From positions 1 to 7,971 of the forward strand of contig CADCQZ010000296.1 of NCBI GenBank assembly GCA_902803675.1: a stretch of 7,971 bases of DNA, read 5' to 3'. This document shows, piece by piece, positions 1 through 6,619 of the stretch (within the stretch, counting starts at the first letter, position 1; each line of letters starts with the position of its first letter). A model generated the notes under the pieces. The model ran no database searches, was not told where the DNA came from, and saw nothing but the letters and a program-made list of their open reading frames with translations. Both the position numbers and the translations under genes were made by a program. The stretch comes from an uncultured Eubacteriales bacterium. GTDB lineage: Bacteria > Bacillota_A > Clostridia > Christensenellales > Aristaeellaceae.

Positions 1-4
1 ATAA

Positions 5-814
5 ATGCGAAGATCACTGATCCTCATGACCGTTCTCATCCTCCTGATCCCGGTCATGGCCGCGGCCGCCGGAGAGGAAGACGCCCTGAGGGGCTGGTCC
101 GCGGATGACGGTTATGTATACGTGACCCTGGGCCGGTATCCGCAGACCATCGACGGGGGCGGCCAAGTGGAAAAGATGGGCTGGAAATGGTATTCAAAAA
201 AGACCAAAGTCACCCGGGAGGACGCCCAGGTGGAGCCCATATTGTGGCGGGTGCTGACGGTGGACGGCGAGAAGGCGTACCTGTGCAGCGAATACATCCT
301 TTTCGCCATGCCCATGCACCGGGATTACAATGCATACGCCAAATTCGGCGGTGATTTCGCCCAGACCGAGCTGTGCGCCTATCTGAACGGCGAGTTCGCC
401 TCGGACGCCTTCACGGAGGATGAAATGTCCATGCTGGCGGAATGCGGGACCTACGGTAAAGTATTCCTGCTGGGTTCGGAGGATGTGAAGAACAAGGAGA
501 TCGGCATGGGTACGAATCCCGGCCGGAAACAGGGCCTCAAGGCCTACGGCACGGAATACTCCATCCGGGTCACCAAGTCCTACGTGTTCGAGCCCATGAA
601 CGGCAGCCACGGCGCGTACTGGGTGCGGGACCCGTCCACCAGCGACGCCCGTCACGCCCGGTGCACGAAACATGACGGCTCTCTGGGGCACATCATCGCC
701 GACAGGGCCAACGAGGGCGTGCGGCCGGCGGTCTATCTCGCCTCCGGGACCTGGGATATCGCCGGCGGCAGCGGCACAAAGGACGATCCCTATCAGCTGA
801 TCAAAAAGAGGTAA
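5..814 (+). CDS. Secreted DUF6273 domain protein
   Basis: The product has 269 residues. A basic start (MRR) and a hydrophobic stretch at about residues 5-20, followed by Ala-rich sequence, form a Sec signal peptide likely cut near residue 22, so the mature protein is probably exported. The rest is one DUF6273-type domain (about 35-265). Its hallmarks are a GRYPQT strand near 43, PILWRV at 78-83, SEYIL at 95-99, NGEFA at 128-132, a YWVRD segment near 205, GVRP at 238-241 and a closing GTKDDP at 257-262. The family has no established biochemical activity that I know of. Compared with the paralogous domain in the next gene, it carries an extra Lys/Trp-rich insertion at about 50-76. The ATG at 5 is preceded directly by an in-frame TAA (2-4), so translation cannot begin further upstream; that TAA may end an upstream operon gene. 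The next gene starts 3 bp after the stop, which points to co-transcription. Function is unknown. Confidence 0.88.
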   Translation: MRRSLILMTVLILLIPVMAAAAGEEDALRGWSADDGYVYVTLGRYPQTIDGGGQVEKMGWKWYSKKTKVTREDAQVEPILWRVLTVDGEKAYLCSEYILFAMPMHRDYNAYAKFGGDFAQTELCAYLNGEFASDAFTEDEMSMLAECGTYGKVFLLGSEDVKNKEIGMGTNPGRKQGLKAYGTEYSIRVTKSYVFEPMNGSHGAYWVRDPSTSDARHARCTKHDGSLGHIIADRANEGVRPAVYLASGTWDIAGGSGTKDDPYQLIKKR

Positions 815-817
815 CAC

Positions 818-2614
818 ATGAGCATCAAAAAAACCATCATCATCGCGGTGATCCTGGCGGCCTGCCTGATCCTCCCGGCCGCCGCCGAGATCGAAGGCTA
901 CAGTAAGGATACCGGCTACCAGTACGCGCTTCTGGGCAGCTATCCCACGGAAAAGGACGGCACGGCCGCCCCGATCCTGTGGCGCGTCATGAGCGTCAGT
1001 GACGGCGGCGCGTATCTGATGAGCGAATACATCCTGGACGCGAAACGCGTGGACGGCAATAAGAACAGCTACGCCGGATGGGCCTCTTCCGAGCTCCGCC
1101 AGTGGCTGGACGGCGAGTTTGCCGACACCGCGTTCTCCTCCCGGGAGAAATACGCCCTGAAGCCCCTGGCGGACGGCAGCGTGGTGAGCCTGATGACCGC
1201 CGACGAGGTCAAGGATCCCGATCTGGGATTCAGGGATCTGCGCGACAGGCTCGCCCGGGCCACCGCCTACGCCCGGGCTCAGGGGATCGACACCTATGCC
1301 GGCGGCGGTGTCCGCTACAGCCCCTGGTGGCTGCGGGACGTGAGCAGCGACAACGCCAACCAGCAGCGGAGGGTCATCGACGAGGGCAAACTGGGCAGAG
1401 GTACCGTGGCCAGCAAGGATCAGGGCGTACGCCCCTGCGTGACGGTCGACCTGAAAGTGTTCACCGTGACCGGCGGTACCGGCACCAAAGATGATCCCTG
1501 GGTGCTGGAAGCGGACAAAACCGCCGCCCCGGTGACGCCCGTGCCCGAAGCGACCCAGGCGCCGGCCACCGTCGAGCCGGCGCAGACCGAAGCGGATCCG
1601 GGGCCCACGCCGGCCCCGACCGATGACGCTGAGCCGACACAGGGACCCGACGAGGGCCCCGCGGGCGACACGGGGCACACGGCTTCCGGCCGGATCACTG
1701 CCTCCACAGACGGCATGTCGGAAAAATTCCCTCAGATGGCTGCCGACGGCTTCCTGCCCGAAGGGGAAGCGGAATTCGTTTATGAGGATCAGGACAGCGG
1801 CACCTGGCTGTACGCGTCCCGGACCCTGCGGGTGGAGATCCACCGCCGTTCCGAGGAGAAGAAGCCGCTGCGCTGGTATGAAGCGGAGATCTGGTGCCAG
1901 CCGGAGAGCGACATGTTCACCACCTACGCCTTCGATGAGGCGAAATACACCAACCACAACCGCCTGACCAGCCCTTCGGAGATCGCCAGGCAGCACAAGC
2001 TGGTCTTCGCCATGAACACGGACTTTTTCATCTACCGTGTGGAGCGTGACCGGGAGGAATCCTATAATTATCCCATCGGGATCGTGATCCGCAGGGGCAA
2101 TCTGATGTATGACCGGCCCAAGAAGCCCACATCCACCGTATACCCGCCCCTGGATGTGGTGGCCCTCTACCCCGACGGCAGGGTGGCGACTTACCTGAAC
2201 GCCGAGACCACGGGCGAAGCCCTGATCGCCGACGGCGTCCGTGACGCCCTTTCCTTCGGCCCGGTGCTGATGCAGGAGGGCCGGATCATCCCCCGCGCCA
2301 CCGCCTACGGCGAGGTGGACAATCCCAGGACCGCCTTCGGCTGCGTATCCCCCGGGCATTACTGGTGCGTGCTGCTGGAAGGACGCATGAGCAAGACCTA
2401 TTCCAAGGGCGCTTCCTGCGGATGGATGGCCGAGACCATGGCAAGGCTCGGCTGTGAGACCGCCATCAATCTGGACGGCGGGCAGACAGCCTGCATGCTG
2501 TTTATGGGCAGCCGTATCAACAAGATCGGCACATATGACGGCAAGACCACCGACAGGGACCGGCCCCAGAACGAGCTGCTGGGCATCGGCCAGAGCGCTC
2601 TTGTCGGCAACTGA
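818..2614 (+). CDS. Secreted DUF6273 - phosphodiester glycosidase (NAGPA-family) fusion protein
   Basis: The product has 598 residues in three parts. (1) A signal peptide covers about residues 1-23 (hydrophobic 6-20, AAA before a likely cut). (2) A DUF6273 domain covers about 30-230 and shares PILWRV (52-57), SEYIL (69-73), GEFA (99-102), GVRP (203-206) and GTKDDP (222-227) with the upstream gene. (3) A Pro/Thr/Ala/Glu-rich linker (about 232-300) leads to a phosphodiester glycosidase domain (about 325-597). This last domain is recognised from MNTDFF (399-404), GIVIRRG (421-427), FGPVLMQEG (480-488), NPRTAFG (502-508) and NLDGGQTA (551-558). The family includes the mammalian uncovering enzyme, which removes N-acetylglucosamine from a phosphodiester. 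In bacteria the natural substrates are mostly undefined; extracellular phosphodiester-linked glycans or wall polymers are plausible here (inference). The final motif reads DGGQ where other members read DGGG. The linker suggests a flexible spacer outside the cell. An AGAGGT ribosome site sits just ahead of the ATG, overlapping the end of the previous gene, so coupled translation is likely. Confidence 0.9.
   Translation: MSIKKTIIIAVILAACLILPAAAEIEGYSKDTGYQYALLGSYPTEKDGTAAPILWRVMSVSDGGAYLMSEYILDAKRVDGNKNSYAGWASSELRQWLDGEFADTAFSSREKYALKPLADGSVVSLMTADEVKDPDLGFRDLRDRLARATAYARAQGIDTYAGGGVRYSPWWLRDVSSDNANQQRRVIDEGKLGRGTVASKDQGVRPCVTVDLKVFTVTGGTGTKDDPWVLEADKTAAPVTPVPEATQAPATVEPAQTEADPGPTPAPTDDAEPTQGPDEGPAGDTGHTASGRITASTDGMSEKFPQMAADGFLPEGEAEFVYEDQDSGTWLYASRTLRVEIHRRSEEKKPLRWYEAEIWCQPESDMFTTYAFDEAKYTNHNRLTSPSEIARQHKLVFAMNTDFFIYRVERDREESYNYPIGIVIRRGNLMYDRPKKPTSTVYPPLDVVALYPDGRVATYLNAETTGEALIADGVRDALSFGPVLMQEGRIIPRATAYGEVDNPRTAFGCVSPGHYWCVLLEGRMSKTYSKGASCGWMAETMARLGCETAINLDGGQTACMLFMGSRINKIGTYDGKTTDRDRPQNELLGIGQSALVGN
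1511..1717 (+). other. Pro/Thr/Glu-rich interdomain linker of the fusion protein
   Basis: This stretch encodes about residues 232-300 of the glycosidase fusion. It is low in hydrophobic residues and rich in Pro, Thr, Ala, Glu and Asp, with repeated Thr-Pro and Ala-Pro pairs. Such sequence is expected to be disordered. It separates the DUF6273 domain from the catalytic domain and could span cell-wall material. No exact tandem repeat unit is visible. Confidence 0.75.
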
Positions 2615-2617
2615 CGA

Positions 2618-4789
2618 TCAGCGGGCGTTCTTGATGTATTCGATCCCCACATCCACACTGGGCTGATCCGCGCCTGAGGGCGTGAAGGTCATCCGCCCGT
2701 CCTTCAGGCCGATCACCCCCGTGGAGCCCTTGACAGAGCCGGACGTGAGCAGCATTTTCACGATCCTGGCCGTCAGTTCAGGCCCCTTGCCCCGCACGAG
2801 CGCGTTTTTCCACAGGGTGAAGCGGCAGCCTTCCTTCCACCGGCTGCAGCCGAAAGCCTTGCTGTTCTCAAGGACGTTCCCGCCGCACAGCGGGCAGACC
2901 CCCAGAGGCTCTTTGGGAGCCGTGTCGACCGTCTTTTTCTTACCGGCCCGTGTACGGGCCGTATCCGGGATCGTTTCATCCCCGGCCTCATGCAGCGCGA
3001 AGCTTACCAGCTGAGCGCTGTATTTTTTGATATCATCCATAAACGCGCCCGTATCGCCGCCGCCTTTGGCGATCTGATCCAGCTTGAGCTCCCACCGCCC
3101 CGTCATTTCGGGTGAACTCAGGCCCCCGGGCACCACCCGGATCAGGGCCTCCCCCTTGTCGGTAGCCTGGATGGTCCTGCCCATGCGCCGGGCGTATCCC
3201 ACCTTGATGAGGCGCTCGATCATGGCCGCCCGGGTCGCCGGAGTGCCCAGACCGCTGCCCTTCATCTGTTCCCGAAGAGCCTCGTCATCCAGCTGTCTTC
3301 CCGCGTTTTCCATCGCCGCCAGAAGGGACGCGTCGGTATGGGGCGCCGGCGGTTTCGTGGCGTCCTTTTTGACTTTCGCGCTCTTGACCGTGTACCGGTC
3401 TCCCTCCTTCAGATCCGGCAGGGGCTGATCCTCATCGGACGCGTTCGCCTTTTTCCCGGTCTTTGCCTGTTCCGGGACCACGGCTTTCCACCCCTGCCCG
3501 GTCACCAGGCGGCCGGTGGACCTGAACAGCTCGCCGCCCACATCGGTAACGGCTTTCTGGAAGACGTATTCGAAGGCCGGATAGAAAGCGGCGATCGTCC
3601 TCAGGGCGATCATCTCGTACAGCTTCATCTCATCCGGCGGGAGCTTGTCCGCGCTGACAGACTGAAGGGTGGGGATGATCGCGTGATGGTCGGACACCTT
3701 CTTCGCGTCGAAGATCCGGCGGCTGAAAGGCAGCTTCCCGTCCTTGAGCGGGATGCCCTCCACATGAGCGCGGAACTGTTCGGGGAGCTTTTTGAAGACC
3801 GGCATGAGCTTCGGATACATGTCCTCCGTCAGATACCGGGAATCCGTCCGGGGATAGGTGACGGCTTTCCATTTCTCATACAGGCTCTGGGCGATCTTGA
3901 GCGTTTTATCCGCCGTAAAGCCATAGCGGGCGTTCGCGTCCCTCTGCAGGCTCGTCAGGTCGTACAAAAGGGGCGGCAGCTCCCTTTTATCCTCCCGGAG
4001 CACGCTTTTGATCACGCCTTCCTGCCGGGCGACGGCTCCGGCGATCCGGGCCGCCTTTTCCTCATCGCCGATCCGGACCGATTCCTTTTCCTCTTTCACC
4101 CCGGGATCGAACCAGATGCCCTTGTAAGAGCCGAAATCAGCGGTGACCGTATAGTAAGGCCTGCTGACGAAATCCCTGATCTCCCGGGCGCGGCTCACGA
4201 GGATCGCGAGAGTGGGCGTCTGCACCCGGCCCACGGACAGGAGGGCCTTGTACCGGATGGTGAAGGCCCGGCTGGCGTTCATGCCCACATACCAGTCGGC
4301 CCGGGCACGGCAGATCGCGCTGTTGTACAGGCCCCGATAGTCACTGCCCGGCCGGAGAGTCTCAAAGCCCTCCCGGATCGCCGCGTCCGTCATCGAGGAT
4401 ATCCACAGGCGCTTCACGTCCTTTTTGCAGCCCGCGCTGTCGTAAATGAACCGGAAGATCAGTTCCCCTTCGCGCCCGGCGTCCGTCGCGCAGATGACCT
4501 GCTCGGTTTCCCCCGCGTTGATCAGATCCTTGACGACTTTGTACTGTTTCTTGGTCTTGGGCAGCACTTTCGTGGGGATCTCGTCGGGAAGGATCGGAAG
4601 ATCGCCCGCGGACCATTTCTTGTACCGGGGATCGATCTCATCCGGCTCCTGCAGGGCGACCAGATGCCCCAGGGCCCATGTCACTGTATATTTATCATTG
4701 GACAGATAACCCTCGTGGCGCTCCGTACACTTGAGCACACGCGCGATGTCCCGTCCCACGCTCGGTTTTTCCGCGACCACAACGATCAT
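2618..4789 (-). CDS. topB: DNA topoisomerase III (type IA)
   Basis: The product has 723 residues, a normal length for a Firmicute TopB. It is a type IA topoisomerase that cuts one DNA strand through a 5'-phosphotyrosine, relaxes negative supercoils and unlinks replication or recombination intermediates in the cytoplasm. The TOPRIM domain is seen as AEKPSVGRD (6-14, with Glu7 as the expected metal/catalytic acid) and TDAGREGEL (102-110). The DAG in place of DxD also occurs in Bacillus-type TopB. SVGRVQTPTL (185-194) and TYPRTDSRYL (311-320) follow; Tyr312 (codon 3854-3856) is the expected nucleophile. HHAIIPT (368-374) and GLGTPATRAAMIE (513-525) complete the core. A C-terminal zinc ribbon uses Cys632, Cys635, Cys648 and Cys655. 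A good ribosome site (AGGGAG) lies 5' of the ATG. The gene is last in a probable operon, 16 bp after the phosphoesterase gene, and its stop lies 3 bp from the convergent glycosidase gene. Nothing nearby suggests a conjugative element, so it is probably the chromosomal copy. Confidence 0.96.
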   Translation of the reverse strand: MIVVVAEKPSVGRDIARVLKCTERHEGYLSNDKYTVTWALGHLVALQEPDEIDPRYKKWSAGDLPILPDEIPTKVLPKTKKQYKVVKDLINAGETEQVICATDAGREGELIFRFIYDSAGCKKDVKRLWISSMTDAAIREGFETLRPGSDYRGLYNSAICRARADWYVGMNASRAFTIRYKALLSVGRVQTPTLAILVSRAREIRDFVSRPYYTVTADFGSYKGIWFDPGVKEEKESVRIGDEEKAARIAGAVARQEGVIKSVLREDKRELPPLLYDLTSLQRDANARYGFTADKTLKIAQSLYEKWKAVTYPRTDSRYLTEDMYPKLMPVFKKLPEQFRAHVEGIPLKDGKLPFSRRIFDAKKVSDHHAIIPTLQSVSADKLPPDEMKLYEMIALRTIAAFYPAFEYVFQKAVTDVGGELFRSTGRLVTGQGWKAVVPEQAKTGKKANASDEDQPLPDLKEGDRYTVKSAKVKKDATKPPAPHTDASLLAAMENAGRQLDDEALREQMKGSGLGTPATRAAMIERLIKVGYARRMGRTIQATDKGEALIRVVPGGLSSPEMTGRWELKLDQIAKGGGDTGAFMDDIKKYSAQLVSFALHEAGDETIPDTARTRAGKKKTVDTAPKEPLGVCPLCGGNVLENSKAFGCSRWKEGCRFTLWKNALVRGKGPELTARIVKMLLTSGSVKGSTGVIGLKDGRMTFTPSGADQPSVDVGIEYIKNAR

Positions 4790-4805
4790 AACCGCACACT
4801 CCCTG

Positions 4806-5705
4806 TCATAATCTTTCCGAATTCCTTTCGACCTTGTTCTGTTCCGACCGGCGCAGGGTGACGATATGCGCCTGCGGCGGCACGAACAGACGCACCGGCA
4901 TCTTGGAAGACCCCACCCCGTTGCTCACGAGCACCCTGCCGCCGAAGGCTTCATACCAGCCGGACCGGTACCGGTCCCCGTATGCGCAGGAGGAGATCAC
5001 GCTGTGCCCGAAAAGGGCCACCTGACCGCCGTGGGTATGGCCGCACAGGCACAGGTCGAAACCGACGGGCCGCCCGATCCTCTCCCAGTATACCAGCTGG
5101 TCCGGGTTGTGGATGATGAAGACCGTGAATGTGTCTCCCCTTTCGGCGTCAAGATCCTCCTGAGCGCCCGGTGACGTGAAATAATCCCGGAAACCCCTCA
5201 GATCGATGCTCTCGTTCCCCCGCCTGATGAACGCGCGCTCGTTCAGCAGGGCCCTGACCCCGTGGGCATTCAAAACAGACTTCGTTTTGTTTTCCGTTGA
5301 TCCGCCCATGTTTTCATGATTGCCGAAAACAGCGAAAGCGCCTTCCGGATGCTCCGGCAGCCTCATCTCCTCCAGGAAGCGGGCGGCATGATCGGTATTC
5401 ATCCCCAGATCGCCTCCCAGGATGAGAGCGTCCGTACCGCAGCGGGCGAAAAAAGCGGACAAACGCTCCTTCTGCCGAAGGGAAAACAACGGGCCGTAAT
5501 GGATATCGCTGACAAAAGCGAAAGAAAAACCGTCAAAAGACGCGGGCACCCGGGGAGAATACACCGTCTCCCGCATCAAAAACAGCTGATCTGTCAGATA
5601 GAGAGGGTACAGGATCCTGCACCTGGGAAGACGGTTGATGGCCCGGCCCAGGGCGGGATACTGTTCCTTCAGGGACTGAGGAAGCCCAAACGTTCTCTTT
5701 TTCAT
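4806..5705 (-). CDS. Calcineurin-like metallophosphoesterase (YkuE/YaeI type)
   Basis: The product has 299 residues and a dinuclear-metal phosphoesterase fold. Motifs in order are SDIHYG (66-71; Asp67, His69), GGDLG (97-101; Asp99), FGNHE (127-131; Asn129, His130), IIHNPD (197-202; His199) and CGHTHGGQ (221-228; His223, His225). Together they supply the usual metal ligands. The segment before the first motif (about 47-60) and the closing VSNGVGSSKMPVRLFVPPQ region (260-278) are typical of the YkuE/YaeI subgroup. Known relatives act on lipid- or nucleotide-linked phosphoesters at the membrane, but the substrate cannot be read from sequence. Many relatives have an N-terminal Tat/Sec signal or membrane helix. 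Here residues 1-46 are basic and aromatic with no clear membrane segment, so a cytoplasmic or peripheral location is more likely. The start codon lies 2 bp after the stop of the methyltransferase gene, with a GGGGGTGA ribosome site inside that gene's end. The two are almost certainly co-transcribed. Confidence 0.92.
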   Translation of the reverse strand: MKKRTFGLPQSLKEQYPALGRAINRLPRCRILYPLYLTDQLFLMRETVYSPRVPASFDGFSFAFVSDIHYGPLFSLRQKERLSAFFARCGTDALILGGDLGMNTDHAARFLEEMRLPEHPEGAFAVFGNHENMGGSTENKTKSVLNAHGVRALLNERAFIRRGNESIDLRGFRDYFTSPGAQEDLDAERGDTFTVFIIHNPDQLVYWERIGRPVGFDLCLCGHTHGGQVALFGHSVISSCAYGDRYRSGWYEAFGGRVLVSNGVGSSKMPVRLFVPPQAHIVTLRRSEQNKVERNSERL

Positions 5706-5707
5706 CT

Positions 5708-6382
5708 TCAGCCGGTCACCCCCGGATCATCGCTCACCGTCACCCTGGTACCGCCGGGGCGCGCGGCCTTGATGCCCTCGGCCAGAAAGACCCCGCAGCC
5801 CGACGCCGAACGCACGATCTCCAGGCGTTTGAGCTTAAGGTCCGCATCATCCATCGCCGACAGCACGCTCTGCAGAGCGTCGCAGGGATACACGACGCAG
5901 AACCGCCCCCTGTTGCGAAGCCCCCAGGATGCCGCCCGGCACCAGAGGGCGATATCGTCATGGCCCATGCAGCGGGCCAGTGTGAAGCGCTGGCCCTCCT
6001 GAGCAGGACGCGCATAGGGCGGGTTCGCCACCGCCAGGGAATAGACCGCCGGACGGATAAGGTTTCTGTGATCCATGACATCCCCCTCGATGACGGAACA
6101 GCGATCCTCCAGGTGATCATACGCGATGCTCCTGCGGGCCCGGTCTGCGGCCTCCGGGCGGATCTCGATCCCCTCGGCGGCGGCGGAAGGCTCCTTCGCC
6201 AGGAGCAGAAGGGAAAGCGCCCCGTCCCCCATGCCCAGATCGAGGATCCTCTCACCGGGGCGCACGGAAGTGAACGCGGCCAGGCGCACCGTATCCGCGG
6301 AGAAACGCCAGTCATCCCTGCTCTGGATGACGGCCCAGCCGTTCACTCCCAGATCATCCAGCCGCTCCCCGTCCCTCAGCAT
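5708..6382 (-). CDS. tRNA1(Val) (adenine(37)-N6)-methyltransferase-like protein
   Basis: The product has 224 residues, a Rossmann-fold, SAM-dependent N6-adenine methyltransferase of the TrmN6/YfiC (Firmicute YabB) group. In E. coli this family makes m6A37 in tRNA1(Val). The opening GERLDDLG...VIQ...FRFSADTVRLA (5-35) is the family's N-terminal signature. ILDLGMGDGALSL (46-58) is SAM motif I, GIEIRP (71-76) holds the acidic ribose-binding residue, and NPPY (120-123) is the catalytic motif of amino-methyltransferases. The C-terminus stops at about the point where relatives continue with a short hydrophobic strand plus an acidic turn, so the protein is some 20-30 residues shorter than usual. This may be a natural short form or a late truncation. 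The ATG has a good GGAGG ribosome site about 7 bp upstream. The gene heads a likely three-gene operon with the phosphoesterase and topB. The methyltransferase class is clear; the exact tRNA target is inferred from the family. Confidence 0.9.
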   Translation of the reverse strand: MLRDGERLDDLGVNGWAVIQSRDDWRFSADTVRLAAFTSVRPGERILDLGMGDGALSLLLLAKEPSAAAEGIEIRPEAADRARRSIAYDHLEDRCSVIEGDVMDHRNLIRPAVYSLAVANPPYARPAQEGQRFTLARCMGHDDIALWCRAASWGLRNRGRFCVVYPCDALQSVLSAMDDADLKLKRLEIVRSASGCGVFLAEGIKAARPGGTRVTVSDDPGVTG

Positions 6383-6390
6383 CCAGGTCC

Positions 6391-6395
6391 CTCCG
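6391..6395 (-). promoter_or_regulatory. Ribosome binding site of the methyltransferase gene
   Basis: Read on the minus strand, GGAGG precedes the ATG at 6382 by about 7-8 bases. It supports this start over any internal Met, and the encoded protein then begins exactly with the family's conserved N-terminal segment. Confidence 0.7.
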
Positions 6396-6412
6396 TTCGT
6401 GTTGATGACAGC

Positions 6413-6441
6413 ATTTTATCACGGCCGGCGTTCCGCCACAA
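6413..6441 (-). promoter_or_regulatory. Candidate sigma-70/sigma-A promoter for the methyltransferase-phosphoesterase-topB operon
   Basis: On the minus strand, TAAAAT (6413-6418) forms a good -10 box with TG one base upstream (an extended -10). A weaker TTGTGG (6436-6441) lies 17 bp further upstream as the -35. Transcription would start near 6405, leaving a leader of about 20-25 nt that contains the ribosome site. It lies downstream of the kinase terminator and upstream of the first gene of the operon, which is where a promoter is expected. The call is by pattern only. Confidence 0.5.
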
Positions 6442-6510
6442 GAGCACACGTCAAAGCCGATGGAAGGCCTGCCGCCCGTGTCTTCACGAGCCGCATCAGG
6501 CGGATCATCG
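6442..6510. other. Non-coding spacer between terminator and promoter
   Basis: This is part of the 237 bp gap (6383-6619) between the kinase stop and the methyltransferase start. Short open frames cross it on the plus strand, but they lack a ribosome site and recognisable protein features. I see nothing else in it. Confidence 0.5.
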
Positions 6511-6552
6511 AAAAAAGCGCTGACGCGCGCCCGGATCCGGGCGGCTCAGCGC
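6511..6552 (-). terminator. Rho-independent terminator after the PfkB kinase gene
   Basis: Read on the minus strand, an outer arm GCGCTGA (6546-6552) pairs with TCAGCGC (6517-6523). Inside it is a perfect 16-base palindrome (6528-6543, centred on GGATCC), with a small asymmetric internal loop between the two stems. Six T residues follow directly (A6 at 6511-6516 on the plus strand). The hairpin begins about 70 nt after the kinase stop codon. The T-run lies on the minus-strand side, so it serves the kinase unit. Confidence 0.85.
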
Positions 6553-6619
6553 ACAGCGTACGATCGGCTCAAACGGGACCGGCGTCCTGTCCGAGCGCGA
6601 AGGACCATCCTCTTTACGG

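Noticed and set aside
194..2359. A 721-codon open frame on the minus strand, opposite the two DUF6273 genes.
   Set aside because: Its translation is Gly/Arg/His/Val-rich, with no recognisable domain, and it runs across two separate plus-strand genes that have clear signal peptides and family motifs. Long antisense frames are expected in GC-rich coding DNA.
2616..2668. Inverted repeat GATCAGC ... GCTGATC straddling the topB end, as a possible bidirectional terminator.
   Set aside because: The arms are only 7 bp with a loop of about 39 bases and no T-run on either side, and the right arm is inside topB coding sequence.
102..4488. Loss of the second TOPRIM aspartate in TopB (DAG rather than DxD) as an inactivating change.
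   Set aside because: The same TDAGREGE form occurs in Bacillus-type TopB enzymes, and the catalytic Tyr, Glu7 and remaining motifs are intact.
2618..4789. TopB as a sign of an integrative conjugative element.
   Set aside because: No relaxase, coupling protein, type IV secretion or integrase gene is present, and the neighbours are housekeeping-type genes in a tight operon.
3338..4861. A 507-codon open frame on the plus strand, opposite topB.
   Set aside because: It is compositionally odd, lacks a domain or ribosome site, and lies antisense to unmistakable topoisomerase motifs. It is a shadow of topB.
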